DNA of 64,000 bases from Endomychus coccineus (taxonomy: Eukaryota > Arthropoda > Insecta > Coleoptera > Endomychidae), in contig OY294069.1 of NCBI GenBank assembly GCA_958510875.1, positions 5,084,001 through 5,148,000 on the forward strand, written 5' to 3'. Position numbers and translations under genes: made by a program. The notes beneath the pieces were generated by a model, which worked only from the letters and a program-made list of their open reading frames with translations, was not told where the DNA came from and did no database searches. Below, in pieces: positions 1-8,939 of the stretch (positions are counted from its first letter, which is position 1; every line of letters starts with the position of its first letter).

Positions 1-849
1 AAAAATGCATGTTGGGAGATTGGAGATCAACCCCTCAAAATTGCTGATGACAAGGGTAATTTCAGTGTGTGTATACCATTGAAAAGTATTATGGGATTTG
101 CAGAGGATTTCAATAGAATTATTGTGAATATACGTCAAGAATTGGTATTGATACGAAGTAACTCTGACTTGAACTCAATACATACGATAGTTGCAACAGA
201 TAAACCTAAAGTTAAGTTGCAGAAAATTTTATGGAAAATGCCGCATGTATCAGTTGCAGACGCTCAAAAATTACAATTATTGAAATATATCGATAACAAC
301 AGAGACCTCGATATTGCTTTTAGATCGTGGGAACTGCAAGAATATCCTCTTTTACAAAAAACAAAAAATCATACATGGGCAATTAAGACTACATCTCAAC
401 TGGAAAAACCACGTTTTGTTATATTCGGATTTCAAACAAATAGAAAAAATGATAAAACAAGAAATGCCAGCTACTTTGATCACTGTAATTTGAGTAATAT
501 CAAATTATACTTAAATTCAGAAGTGTATCCATATGATAACCTAAATTTGAACTTTGATACTAATCATTGGACTTTGTTATTTCAAATGTTTGCGCAGTTT
601 CAACAGTCATATTATCATAAACATCAAAGTGAACCTTGCATATCACCAGAATATTTTAAACAAATAACACCGTTAGCAGTGATAGATTGCAGTCGTCAGA
701 ACGATTCGTTGAAAGGTGGTGCTGTGGACATTAGATTAGAGCTAGAGACAAATACAGATATTCCTGATAAAACATCAGCTTATTGTCTAATAATACACGA
801 TCGTTTAGTGAAGTACAATCCTTTAACCAGTGTAGTGAAAATATTATAA
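1..849 (+). CDS. Double jelly-roll capsid-like protein, C-terminal part (virus-like element)
   Basis: The frame is open from base 1, so the gene starts left of the window; the first visible start-like codon (GTG at 67) is internal. About 282 residues are visible. The stretch with WKMPHVSV, FRSWELQEYPLL, TSQLEKPRFVIFGFQTNRKN and a C-terminal HDRLVKYNPLTSVV matches what I remember of the insect double jelly-roll-like proteins, which resemble major capsid proteins of Polinton/adintovirus-type DNA viruses. Its inferred role is the structural shell protein. It ends in TAA three bases before the next ATG, so both genes probably share one transcript, with a poly(A) signal at 1,432. No break is seen in the visible part. 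Family is from recognition of conserved motifs, not from a search; function in this host is inference. Confidence 0.75.
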   Translation, partial: KNACWEIGDQPLKIADDKGNFSVCIPLKSIMGFAEDFNRIIVNIRQELVLIRSNSDLNSIHTIVATDKPKVKLQKILWKMPHVSVADAQKLQLLKYIDNNRDLDIAFRSWELQEYPLLQKTKNHTWAIKTTSQLEKPRFVIFGFQTNRKNDKTRNASYFDHCNLSNIKLYLNSEVYPYDNLNLNFDTNHWTLLFQMFAQFQQSYYHKHQSEPCISPEYFKQITPLAVIDCSRQNDSLKGGAVDIRLELETNTDIPDKTSAYCLIIHDRLVKYNPLTSVVKIL

Positions 850-852
850 AAA

Positions 853-1407
853 ATGTTTGTGATTGACATTCAGGGATTTCAATATAAAGACAGCAACTTT
901 ATAATAAAAGAAATCGCAATTTTGAATATCCTTACATACGAATTGAAACATTTCATAATTCGTCCAATACTCACGGAAAAGTGTCTTTCAAGACAATTTT
1001 TAAGTCAGATTGGTTGGTGTAAAGAAAGACTTCACGGCTTAGACTGGAATTCCAACAACAACAACAACAACAACAACAGCACCTGCTCCTCCTCCTCCTC
1101 CTCACCCGACTACATTTATTTAGAAGACTTTAGTAGTAAGCTAGTTGAAATTGTGAAAAACAAAGATGTGATAGTGTTTGTTAAAGGATCCGAGAAAAAG
1201 ACTATATTAAATAGATTTCTATCAAACATTATAGACTTGAACGATTTGAAATGTCCTAGCTTGGAAGAATTAACAAAAAATAATTTTGATAATCCTAAAG
1301 TTGATTGTAATTGTCACTATCAATCTAATAGTTATTTGAATAATATCAAGTGTGCAAAAATAAATGTATTTTATTTATATGAGTGGCTTGTGAAATTTAA
1401 CTTTTAA
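853..1407 (+). CDS. Small conserved protein of the virus-like element (FVIDIQGF family), function unknown
   Basis: 184 residues from ATG, three bases after the capsid-like stop. The N-terminus (FVIDIQGF, then FIIKEIAI), a middle VIVFVKGSEKKTIL and a C-terminal C-x-C-H ... IKCAKINVFYLYEWL resemble a protein I recall beside double jelly-roll genes in insect genomes. The D-x-Q start, the G-x-E-K middle and the late His/Cys block recall the layout of a DEDD-type exonuclease fold, but the second acidic residue expected in D-x-E is Gln, so enzyme activity is doubtful. Residues 68-75 are eight Asn encoded by a pure AAC run and 79-84 six Ser encoded by a TCC run, a low-complexity insertion inside an otherwise conserved protein. 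Function is not known to me. Confidence 0.6.
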   Translation: MFVIDIQGFQYKDSNFIIKEIAILNILTYELKHFIIRPILTEKCLSRQFLSQIGWCKERLHGLDWNSNNNNNNNNSTCSSSSSSPDYIYLEDFSSKLVEIVKNKDVIVFVKGSEKKTILNRFLSNIIDLNDLKCPSLEELTKNNFDNPKVDCNCHYQSNSYLNNIKCAKINVFYLYEWLVKFNF

Positions 1408-1431
1408 TGTTGAATGTTTATAGAAAGGAAT

Positions 1432-1466
1432 AATAAAATTATATTATGTAATTTATGAGTTTTATT
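1432..1466. promoter_or_regulatory. Convergent poly(A) signals
   Basis: AATAAA at 1432-1437 on the + strand lies 25 bases after the stop of the small FVIDIQGF gene. TTTATT at 1461-1466 is AATAAA on the minus strand, 64 bases past the stop of the leftward gene (1530). The pair fits two transcription units meeting tail to tail. Confidence 0.5.
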
Positions 1467-1529
1467 TAATCTAATAATAATAATACTATTAATTTTTAAT
1501 TTTAAAACAGAAAAAGAAAATGATAATAA

Positions 1530-2276
1530 TTACACTTCTTCCTCCTCTTCTTCTTCATTATTTTCGATAGTGAGAGGAGGTAGAATCATCCTCTTTCCAT
1601 TAAATAGCTTTTTTGATGGCGATGATGATGTTGACGTGGACGATGTTGAAGCCTCCACTTCGTCTTCATCGCCAATCATGTTAACGCCATATGTTTGGAC
1701 AATCTTCTGCATAATCTTAAATTCTGCTTCGTTGTCCAGTTTTGTGCGGATGTATCTCAGAGGTAGGTTCCCCAATTTTCTTTTTAAAGTCGCCGCCCTC
1801 GGACAGTACGTTAAATTTAGGTGTACTCTGTCGCTCTTTACGTCGATAGATTTGACACCATATCTGAAGAAACAAAAACATGTATTGAAACTCAAGAAAG
1901 CAACAAAACCATAGTCTGCGTATACAGTTGTTATGAATTTATAATAATTATAAATTGTAAGTAAATAATCATATCAAACATTTTTTTTCTTTTTTCTTTT
2001 TACTTGAAGGAATTATTTTCCAATAGTTCCAAGTACTAAAAAAAAATAACCTATTGAAATTAACAAATTCATAAGATGTCTGCACATTTGATCAGAATAT
2101 ATATTGATTAAGACTTGGTGAAATATATAACATTTGTTATAAGAAATTAAAAAAAAAATCAATAAATGAAAAAGTACTTACTGGAACGAATGTTTCAACA
2201 CTACGTTCACCCAAGATATGGGGAAATTCACAGGATCTTCACTGAACACAACTATCGAGCATGGAACATTTGCCAT
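1530..2276 (-). CDS. Leftward spliced gene, 142 residues, acidic tail, function unknown
   Basis: Two exons on the minus strand. Exon 1 is 2276 down to 2182 (ATG at 2276-2274, 31 codons plus 2 bases); exon 2 is 1863 down to 1530. The 318-base intron has a donor GTAAGTACT and a pyrimidine-rich acceptor ending TTTCTTCAG. Reading phase is kept exactly across it, giving 142 residues without a stop. The N-terminal part starts MANVPCSIVVFSEDPV; the C-terminal part has a Ser/Thr-rich stretch followed by a charged tail of seven consecutive Glu and a final Val. No known domain was recognised. A TATA box and initiator lie just upstream (2282-2318). Without the intron the frame shows only as a 121-residue ORF with a false start. 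Could be a virion or regulatory protein of the element; that is a guess. Confidence 0.7.
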
Positions 2277-2281
2277 TGTGA

Positions 2282-2318
2282 ACTGATGTAGAATATTGAA
2301 GTTCCCTCTCATTTTATA
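2282..2318 (-). promoter_or_regulatory. TATA box plus initiator for the leftward spliced gene
   Basis: On the minus strand TATAAAA (2318-2312) is followed by the arthropod-type initiator TCAGT (2286-2282), about 33 bases from the TATA start to the initiator A. The ATG at 2276 lies only a few bases downstream. Spacing is typical of an insect RNA polymerase II core promoter. Confidence 0.6.
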
Positions 2319-2661
2319 CAATATGTGGATCAAAACAAACTACGTCAATGCATACATTTTTCTATTAACAATTCTGAATCAGCGAACCGGTACTACACAC
2401 ATTAGATCCGTGTACTTTTCCAATGCATTTATTTATAATTCACGTAAGACGTAAAGGATGATGCAATAACAACAACACGTTGCACACATTTATCGAATAG
2501 GATGCATTTATCTCTAACTTGTGTAACAACAACATGTATCAATTGCATGTATGCACGTGTACATTTTTATTTATGATGCAATCACATATGTTGTTTGCGG
2601 AATAGTTTTGCATATCAGCACATTTTACATAAAAATTTAGATTGACGTCAATCTGGATATG
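2319..2661. other. Divergent intergenic region with recurrent ACAACAACA/TGATGCAAT words
   Basis: About 340 bases between two back-to-back promoters. Short words recur: ACAACAACAC followed by GTTGCACAC, later ACAACAACATG, and TGATGCAAT twice (around 2459 and 2573). TGACGTCA, a perfect CRE-like palindrome, sits near 2643-2650. These may be upstream control sites. No open reading frame is supported. Confidence 0.35.
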
Positions 2662-2697
2662 TTTAAATAGCTGTGGCATGTGAACAACGATCACAGT
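2662..2697 (+). promoter_or_regulatory. TATA-like box plus initiator for the DNA polymerase gene
   Basis: TTTAAATA at 2662-2669 is followed by TCACAGT at 2691-2697, about 31-33 bases apart, matching TATA-to-initiator spacing. The polymerase ATG is at 2745. A strong splice donor word GTAAGT (2732-2737) lies between initiator and ATG, so the leader could alternatively be spliced to a downstream acceptor. Confidence 0.5.
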
Positions 2698-2744
2698 TCG
2701 AGTTCGGTAGAAGCATCAAGTTCAAGTTAAAGTAAGTTCTTATT

Positions 2745-5417
2745 ATGGCCAGAACAAACAATGGAACGAATTCCCATACACTTGATGGTGTTTCGATCGA
2801 CATGGTTGTTTCAATTGAAATGGTGAGTAGATTAATTAAGACAAAAGATGAATATTTAAATCAAATTGGTTTTTTAAAAAGGAATATTTTCAAATTGAAA
2901 AGAGCTCTAAGGAATAGATTAGATTGTATAAATAATTCTGCAGTTGTTGAATCTAATTTGACTATTTTGAAATATTACTTACAACAATTTAAATTGAAAT
3001 TAAACAAAATTAATGCTAATCGGAAATTGATTTGGGAAGATATTGAATCTTGTTTCAAAAATCGTATAAAAACGGGGGCTATAATAAATTTGAAAATAAA
3101 GGAACCTCATGTTTTTTTCAAACAAGCATTTCGTATATTTGCAAATAGGATTAAGAAGGAAGTTCAAAATTCTCTTTTGAAAGTGAATACAACTTTTGTT
3201 GGATTATTTATCAAGCCGCAATCTGGTGAAACATCGATTAAACATTTCACCACTAAAAATAATGTTATCGAATCAAGTACAAAATTGAAAGATTGGTATA
3301 AAGAGTTTGTGAGTGATAAACTTTTAACAAAACTTGAAGAATTTCAAGAAAGGGACAGTGGTTATGCCCTATTGGAGATTTGGTACTTGAAAGTTAACAT
3401 AAATTGTTATAATCCAATAACTGTTGGGTTCGGTACTTACTTGAAATTGCCCAAATTTGTGAAAATTACTAAAAGTGTTATTAATATTGAAAATAATGAT
3501 ATTTATTGTTTCCTATGGTCAGTTGTAGCAGCACTTTTTCCAGCTCCAGCAAACAAAAATATGAATAGAGTTTCTTCTTACCCTCATTTTAGTACAGTTT
3601 TAAAATATGAGGGTATCAATTTTCCAATTTCTTTGAGAGATATTTCAAAATTTGAATCGTTGAATAATTTGTCAATAAATATTTTTATTATACAAAATGA
3701 GAAGGAAGTTTTACCTTTGACTCTTAGTAAAACTGAATTCTCTTCAACTATCAATTTACTTATGATTTGTAATAAAATGAATGAGGAAAATACAATTTAC
3801 CATTTTACCTATATAAAAGATTTATCTCGATTGTTACATAAACAGGTGGGAAATGTAAAGAATAAAAAATACTTTTGTGGAAGATGTTTAAATCATTTTA
3901 TAAGTCAAGAGAATCTGAACAAACATTCTGATGAATGTAAAGATGTAAACAACACAAAAATTATTCTTCCAAAAGAGAACGATAAAATATTATCTTTCAA
4001 AAATTTTTCTCATAAAATTGAGGTTCCTTTTGTAATATATGCAGATTTGGAAAGTATTTTGATGAATCATACTGATAATACTATTTCCAATACCAGAAAA
4101 TACCAAAAACATGAACCATTCAGTATCGCTTATTATTTAAAATGTTCCTATGATGACTCATTGTCTAAATTTTCTTCTTATACTGGTCAAGATTGTCAAA
4201 TCTGGTTTGTGAAACAACTGAAAGATATTGCTTTTGAACTGAAGGAAATATTTTCAAATGTTGTACCTATAACAATGTCTTCACACGATAGATATACGTA
4301 TGACACTTCAGTAATTTGTCACATTTGTGAAAAACCAATTTTATCTAGTGCAGAAAAGGTTAGAGATCACTGCCATTTCACTGGGAAATATCGAGGTCCT
4401 GCACATTCAAATTGTAATTTACAATTCAAAAATGTAAACACAATTCCTGTAATTTTCCATAACCTCAGTGGATATGACAGTCATTTTATCATTAAACCTC
4501 TCAGTACGGAAATGAAAGGAAATTTGTCTCTCCTACCTGTTAATAAGGAGAAATATATTTCCTTTACAAAGTATGTTGAAGGATCCAATATATGTTTTAG
4601 GTTTCTTGATTCTTTTCGATTCATGCCGAGCAGTTTGGAAAAGTTGTCATCTTATTTGAATGATGAACAAAAAATTGTAACAAAGAAATATTTTAATGAA
4701 ATTGAAAAATTCAAATTGGTCACGAGGAAGGGTGTTTTTCCATATGAATACTTAGATTCATGGGAAAAATTACAAGATGAGATTTTACCTTCTCGTGATA
4801 AATTTTATAGTAAATTAAGTCAGTCGGAAATTTCATTAAGCGATTATCAGCATGCTGAGAATGTTTGGAAGATTTTCAAAATTCAAAATTTAAGAGAATA
4901 TTCAGAATTATACTTGAAAACGGATGTTTTGTTATTGACAGATATTTTTGAGAATTTTAGAAAGACTTGTTATAGTACATATGGTTTAGATAGTTTGCAT
5001 TATTTCACTACTCCCGGTTTGGCATTTGACAGTTGTTTGAAAATAACACAGGTAAAATTGGAATTAATCACCGACGTGAATATGATTATGTTTATTGAGA
5101 AAGGAATCAGAGGAGGAATATCACAATGCTCAAACCGATATGGAAAAGCTAACAATAAATATATGAATGAGTATAATTCTGAAGAAGAATCATCTTATTT
5201 AATGTATTTTGATGTTAACAATCTTTATGGTGCAGCAATGTGTTATCCTCTTCCAACTGGAGATTTTACGTGGGTAGCAGTTGATAATATTTCTACAGAA
5301 AACATTCTCAATATAAGTGATACTAGTGAAATTGGATATATTTTGGAAGTAGATCTTCATTATCCTAAAAGTTTGTTCAATTATCATAAAGATTTTCTCT
5401 TTGCCCTCAACATTTAG
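2745..5417 (+). CDS. Protein-primed family B DNA polymerase, N-terminal part (broken by frameshift)
   Basis: 890 residues from ATG at 2745 to a TAG at 5415-5417. Domains in order: a Lys-rich N-terminal region; around residues 245-300 the conserved block with [16 protein letters not shown]; a C2H2 finger near 375-396; the 3'-5' exonuclease motif I YADLES near 430; a Cys/His endonuclease VII-like block near 525-560 (CHIC ... [12 protein letters not shown] ... SNCN); exonuclease motif II region NLSGYDSHF near 571; exonuclease III region [11 protein letters not shown] near 726; polymerase motif [13 protein letters not shown] near 820-833. These are hallmarks of viral/organellar DNA polymerase B (Pfam DNA_pol_B_2) as in Polintons and adintoviruses; its role would be copying linear DNA from a terminal-protein primer. 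The remaining catalytic motifs follow in another frame, so the two pieces are one gene with a break near 5390-5410. Confidence 0.9.
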   Translation: MARTNNGTNSHTLDGVSIDMVVSIEMVSRLIKTKDEYLNQIGFLKRNIFKLKRALRNRLDCINNSAVVESNLTILKYYLQQFKLKLNKINANRKLIWEDIESCFKNRIKTGAIINLKIKEPHVFFKQAFRIFANRIKKEVQNSLLKVNTTFVGLFIKPQSGETSIKHFTTKNNVIESSTKLKDWYKEFVSDKLLTKLEEFQERDSGYALLEIWYLKVNINCYNPITVGFGTYLKLPKFVKITKSVINIENNDIYCFLWSVVAALFPAPANKNMNRVSSYPHFSTVLKYEGINFPISLRDISKFESLNNLSINIFIIQNEKEVLPLTLSKTEFSSTINLLMICNKMNEENTIYHFTYIKDLSRLLHKQVGNVKNKKYFCGRCLNHFISQENLNKHSDECKDVNNTKIILPKENDKILSFKNFSHKIEVPFVIYADLESILMNHTDNTISNTRKYQKHEPFSIAYYLKCSYDDSLSKFSSYTGQDCQIWFVKQLKDIAFELKEIFSNVVPITMSSHDRYTYDTSVICHICEKPILSSAEKVRDHCHFTGKYRGPAHSNCNLQFKNVNTIPVIFHNLSGYDSHFIIKPLSTEMKGNLSLLPVNKEKYISFTKYVEGSNICFRFLDSFRFMPSSLEKLSSYLNDEQKIVTKKYFNEIEKFKLVTRKGVFPYEYLDSWEKLQDEILPSRDKFYSKLSQSEISLSDYQHAENVWKIFKIQNLREYSELYLKTDVLLLTDIFENFRKTCYSTYGLDSLHYFTTPGLAFDSCLKITQVKLELITDVNMIMFIEKGIRGGISQCSNRYGKANNKYMNEYNSEEESSYLMYFDVNNLYGAAMCYPLPTGDFTWVAVDNISTENILNISDTSEIGYILEVDLHYPKSLFNYHKDFLFALNI

Positions 5418-6508
5418 TTCCACCTGTAGCTATTTCGGAAATTCCAAAATTGTTAACTACTTTATATAATAAAGAAAAATATGTGATTCATTATAGAAAT
5501 TTACAGCAAGTTCTCAAATTGGGATTGAAACTGCAGAAAGTTCATCGTTGCTTGAAATTTAGACAATCTCAATGGTTAAAGAAATATATAGATCTCAATA
5601 CCAATTTGAGAAAACAAAGTTCGAATGATTTTGAAAAGAATTTTTATAAACTAATGAATAACGCTCCTTTTGGAAAAACTATAGAAAATGTGAGAAAATA
5701 TAAAGATGTGAAATTGGTAACTAGATGGAAAGGGAGGTATGGGGCAAATTATTACATTTCTCAACCAAATTGCGATAACGTTACAATTTTTGGGGAAAAC
5801 ATGATATTAATTGAAATGAAAAGATTAAAAGTGTATTTTAATAAGCCCATATACGCAGGTATGGCAATTTTGGATATTTCAAAAACTATTTTATATGATT
5901 TTCATTATAATTACATCAGAGAAAAATTTCAAAACAATGTTAAATTATTGTACACTGATACTGATAGTTTAATATATCAATTTTATGTTGATGATATTTA
6001 CGAATGTATCAAGCATGATATTCATATGTTTGATACGTCAGACTATCAACCTAACAATGTTTATAATATTCCTCTTTGTAATAAAAAGGTGATAGGACTA
6101 ATGAAGGATGAAAACAATGGTATTATCATGACTGAATTCATTGGGTTGCGTTCCAAACTGTATTGTTTCAAACTAAATTCTGATAAAAATGAAAAACTTA
6201 AGAAAATTGCAAAATTAGTTGAAAATAAGTACAGTCAAAATTTTATTGAACAATTTGATTCAAATTTTGGAATTACAAAAAAAGCAAAGGGTATAACATC
6301 AGCATCATTACGACGAATAACTTTTGAAGATTATTATAACTGTTTAATGCATAAAACAAATGTAGATGTCGTACAAAATATGATTGTTTCAAAAAAACAT
6401 GAGGTATTTACTGTTAATCAAATTAAAACTGCTCTAAATCCCTTTGACGATAAAAGGATTGTGAATTATGTATATACAGATACTATTCCATGGGGATTTA
6501 ATGATTAA
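5402..6508 (+). pseudogene. Family B DNA polymerase, C-terminal part in shifted frame
   Basis: Continuation of the polymerase in a different frame, open from about 5402 and ending TAA at 6506-6508. It carries the palm and thumb regions: KKYIDLN, motif B ([14 protein letters not shown]), and motif C YTDTDS near 5950-5970, then the usual thumb sequence to a short C-terminus. There is no start codon placed to make it a separate protein; the long frame calls begin only at an internal TTG. The preceding part stops 15 bases into the overlap, so a single small indel explains the break. No classic slippery sequence is visible there, so recoding is unlikely; a sequencing error or a fresh inactivating mutation are both possible. 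Confidence 0.85.
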
Positions 6509-6648
6509 TGATTTGTTGAAACATCTTTTGTCTTGGTTATCTCTCTCTCACTGTAATAACAATAACAACAATATAGAATGTAAGATTTTTTATTATTTTT
6601 GAATAAGTTTATTGTTATTATACGTTTTTTTTTTTTTTTTTCTTGTAG

Positions 6649-7229
6649 AATAGTTCTGTGATTATTCAACCTAAATTCATTGAAATTGGAGAATTCTTTG
6701 AAAAAAGTAAAAAGGTATTTTTGTTTTATTACAATTTTATATGCATCTCTAATTTCTTTTCTTTCTTTCTCTCTCTCAGATTGATAAATTGGAAGAAATT
6801 TGTCTTAATAGAGAACGAGCAGGTAATAATAATATTGGTTATTTGAAACAAATCAGGAAAATTAGGCCACATCAGCTGCAAAAAAATTTGAATGGGACAA
6901 ATTATTGCTACTTTTGTCAAAAATATTTCTGCTACTGCACCAATTCACTTTATCAACACGGAGTTGTTTCTGTTGATAATAATAATATCGACAATCTAAA
7001 GGAAGAAGAGAGAAAATATATTATTAATCATTTTTCTGGAGATGGTGATAAAGATCTTGAGGAACTAACTGAAAACCAGAGGAAACAAGTAGAGTTGCAT
7101 AATTTTATGAAAAATTTGTTGTGTTCCAACTGTTACAAATTCAGTTGCATTTGTCAAATTCAAAAGACAATAGACGTTCTCGTTGATGAATTACTGTGTA
7201 AGGAGGAAATGAAAGATTCCCCCTTCTAA
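6649..7229 (+). CDS. Spliced Cys-rich small protein gene of the element; start unresolved
   Basis: Exon 6649-6714 (22 codons) is joined in phase across a 65-base intron (6715-6779, GTATTT ... TCTCTCTCAG) to exon 6780-7229, which ends TAA. A further upstream intron (6590-6648, GTAAGA ... TTTTCTTGTAG) is likely. The main exon has two similar zinc-ribbon-like clusters, YCYFCQKYFCYC and LLCSNCYKFSCIC (both C-x2-C-x4-C-x-C), separated by an acidic stretch of about 70 residues. The exon before 6590 has an in-frame TAG, and no in-frame ATG is seen before about 7108, so the true start is unknown: a different upstream donor, a non-AUG start or a lost start are all open. Lies directly after the polymerase. 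Possibly a zinc-binding DNA or RNA regulator. Confidence 0.5.
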
Positions 7230-7286
7230 CATCAATCAAAAGTCTATATATTTTCGGTTTATCAAAACACACAATCATTTTTTGTT

Positions 7287-7544
7287 ATGATAATATACAA
7301 TAGAGATCAATTAAAAGAACTACGTTATAAGTTTGTTGGTAATGTAGCAGATCATTTATTTTTGTATCAAAGACAACCCTTTTTGGATGAGGAATGGATA
7401 TTAATGGAGGAAAGATATAAACAGGCTAAAGAAAATTACATAATTGGAAAAGACCATTATCGATGGGTGAAATCAAATAATAATTACAATAAGAATATTT
7501 GGAACTATTACAATTCCAGAAACAAGAGGAAGAATCAAAATTAA
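7287..7544 (+). CDS. Small basic protein, function unknown
   Basis: 85 residues from an ATG, 57 bases after the Cys-rich gene. It is rich in Tyr, Asn, Lys and Arg and ends in a basic tail (NSRNKRKNQN); the middle has FLYQRQPFLDEEWILMEERY. No family recognised. Its compact placement between other same-strand frames and absence of any overlapping better frame support it as a real gene of the element; it could be a small DNA-binding or virion protein. Confidence 0.4.
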   Translation: MIIYNRDQLKELRYKFVGNVADHLFLYQRQPFLDEEWILMEERYKQAKENYIIGKDHYRWVKSNNNYNKNIWNYYNSRNKRKNQN

Positions 7545-7598
7545 CGATCATTAAATGAAAATTCGTATAAAGTAATAATAACCAATCAGTTTGTGAGG

Positions 7599-8258
7599 AT
7601 GTCGTCGTCGTCGTTGTCATTGTCCCAGTTATACAACAGTTTTGTTCGCAGTGTGCTAACCAGCGTTTACGATGCAAAAAAATTCGTAAACGTATGTTGT
7701 CCGAGTTTGATGAAATATGTGGAAAAATTACAATTACCATCTGAAAATTGGTTAATCGCTGGAGAATTTATAACGTTCATTATTGGAGCAGCAACAGTAG
7801 TCACCTCAACCAATTGTGGTCATGTGGATATTTTATATTTCGGAGGAGATTTCGATCCACCTGAAGAAGATTGGAAGATAATTGATATGAATGTTGAAAA
7901 CGAATTCATATATCAACATAGAAGATTGAATTTTTCGTTACACCAAATTTCAGGTATCGTTCCAAAACCAAGATCTTACCTACTAGATTGTTTCAGAGTG
8001 CTACAACGATCTGAAATTGATTTTTATCGGATTGCACTTTTACCATACAGGTGTGAAATAATGGATCTGCGTAACATACGGAAAGATACTCCCAATTCCT
8101 TTGACGTTAAGGTGCTTCAAATGCTTTGTGGGAGAAAGGGTGAAGACAACTACAAAAAAAGTTCAACACATCCACCACCACCACCACCAACATTACAAAT
8201 TTTGTGTTTCAACGTTCTCTTTCAAAATTTCGATTATATCAAAGAAATATGCCAGTAA
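7599..8258 (+). CDS. Conserved element protein, possible nucleotidyltransferase-like fold
   Basis: 219 residues from the ATG at 7599; the frame is open a little upstream but only from a GTG. A Ser-rich start leads to a core with ENWLIAGEFITFIIGAATVVTS near 50-70 followed by CGHVDILYFGGDF near 73-85. This G-x-F ... G ... then D-I/D order recalls the helix-turn and acidic strand of nucleotidyltransferase-fold proteins, but only one acid of the usual pair is present, so the assignment is weak. Near the C-terminus a run of Pro comes from a CCA repeat. The last 10 bases overlap the next gene. I do not recognise a named family with certainty. Confidence 0.5.
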   Translation: MSSSSLSLSQLYNSFVRSVLTSVYDAKKFVNVCCPSLMKYVEKLQLPSENWLIAGEFITFIIGAATVVTSTNCGHVDILYFGGDFDPPEEDWKIIDMNVENEFIYQHRRLNFSLHQISGIVPKPRSYLLDCFRVLQRSEIDFYRIALLPYRCEIMDLRNIRKDTPNSFDVKVLQMLCGRKGEDNYKKSSTHPPPPPPTLQILCFNVLFQNFDYIKEICQ

Positions 8259-8521
8259 CAATAAAACTAAAGTGTCTCACATGCAAAGGTGAATCAGACA
8301 TTTCCATGTATTGTCTTCATACTTTGACTATAAAGAATAAAAAAACTGTGTATTATGATAGTGCGTGTGTGTGTACGCTTTTGTGTTATGACATTAATTT
8401 AAAGTTTGTAAACCCTATTAACATAAACATAGATATAATATTAGTGTGTAAGTGTAAAATCAAACAATTATCATTATTATTATTACTTATCACTGAAAAT
8501 ATAAATCTTCTCAAGTTTTAG
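8249..8521 (+). CDS. Small Cys-containing protein, function unknown
   Basis: 90 residues from the ATG at 8249, overlapping the preceding stop by 10 bases in another frame. The start reads MPVTIKLKCLTCKGESD, with C-x2-C-x-G-E-S-D, followed by further Cys pairs (CVC, CKC). The same start pattern and C-x2-C-x-G-E-T-D motif occur in the small minus-strand frame at 9266-9424, suggesting relationship between the two. The C-terminus is hydrophobic, Leu/Ile-rich (LSLLLLLI), and could be membrane associated. Support comes from compact layout and the shared motif only. Confidence 0.35.
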   Translation: MPVTIKLKCLTCKGESDISMYCLHTLTIKNKKTVYYDSACVCTLLCYDINLKFVNPININIDIILVCKCKIKQLSLLLLLITENINLLKF

Positions 8522-8544
8522 TTAACTTTAAAGATACTGTAGTT

Positions 8545-8545
<1 letters not shown>

Positions 8546-8582
<37 letters not shown>

Positions 8583-8583
8583 T
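8546..8583. repeat. (TAG)n microsatellite
   Basis: About 12 tandem TAG units immediately upstream of the ATG at 8614, in the space between two small genes. Read on the + strand it gives stop codons in one frame, so it also separates the frames. Confidence 0.9.
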
Positions 8584-8613
8584 ACGTTCTCAATCAATCA
8601 CACAGAAAACAAA

Positions 8614-8835
8614 ATGGAACAATTTGTATTGGAATATCTCAAAAACCTTGAGACGTACAAATTAAGAAGTTTATGGAATCAAATACCAAAACACATTCAA
8701 TCTGAATTATATGAATTTATGGTACCATGTACGGAACATTATAAATTTTCCAGTGGAAATGATGAAATTGATGGACCTGTACCTCCTAAAATTAGATGTC
8801 CACTTTGTATTAAAGATTGGAAAACTAAAATCTAA
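8614..8835 (+). CDS. Small protein with C-terminal CPLC motif, function unknown
   Basis: 73 residues from a well placed ATG (AAAATGG). An N-terminal helix-like part (MEQFVLEYLKNLETYKL) is followed by KIRCPLCIKDW at the end. Not recognised. It is followed after 35 bases by a spliced leader intron (8871-8935) and the next small gene, so both may be made from one pre-mRNA. Confidence 0.4.
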   Translation: MEQFVLEYLKNLETYKLRSLWNQIPKHIQSELYEFMVPCTEHYKFSSGNDEIDGPVPPKIRCPLCIKDWKTKI

Positions 8836-8870
8836 ACATCATAATCAAAACCTACTCACAACGTTAAACA

Positions 8871-8935
8871 GTAAGTTTCACACGAATTATTTATTAATAT
8901 ATAATAAAAAAAATTGTTTTTTTCTTCTTTTACAG
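8871..8935 (+). other. Predicted 65-base intron in the leader of the last + strand gene
   Basis: Donor GTAAGTTTC and acceptor TTTTTTCTTCTTTTACAG are near perfect. The intron lies between the stop at 8835 and the ATG at 8940, with the ATG only five bases after the acceptor. It matches in length the 65-base intron at 6715-6779. Confidence 0.6.
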
Positions 8936-8939
8936 TAAT

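Noticed and set aside
1570..1914. 114-codon + strand frame opposite the leftward gene
   Set aside because: It is the antisense of the exon 2 of the spliced minus-strand gene, which has splice sites, promoter and phase support; the + frame has none.
5385..5420. Programmed ribosomal frameshift in the polymerase
   Set aside because: No slippery heptamer or following stem was seen; a simple indel is enough.
5199..5423. 74-codon minus frame inside the polymerase
   Set aside because: Antisense shadow of the polymerase motif A region.
7426..7740. 104-codon minus frame across two small genes
   Set aside because: Thr run comes from the antisense of the Asp/Ser simple repeat; spans two better supported + genes.
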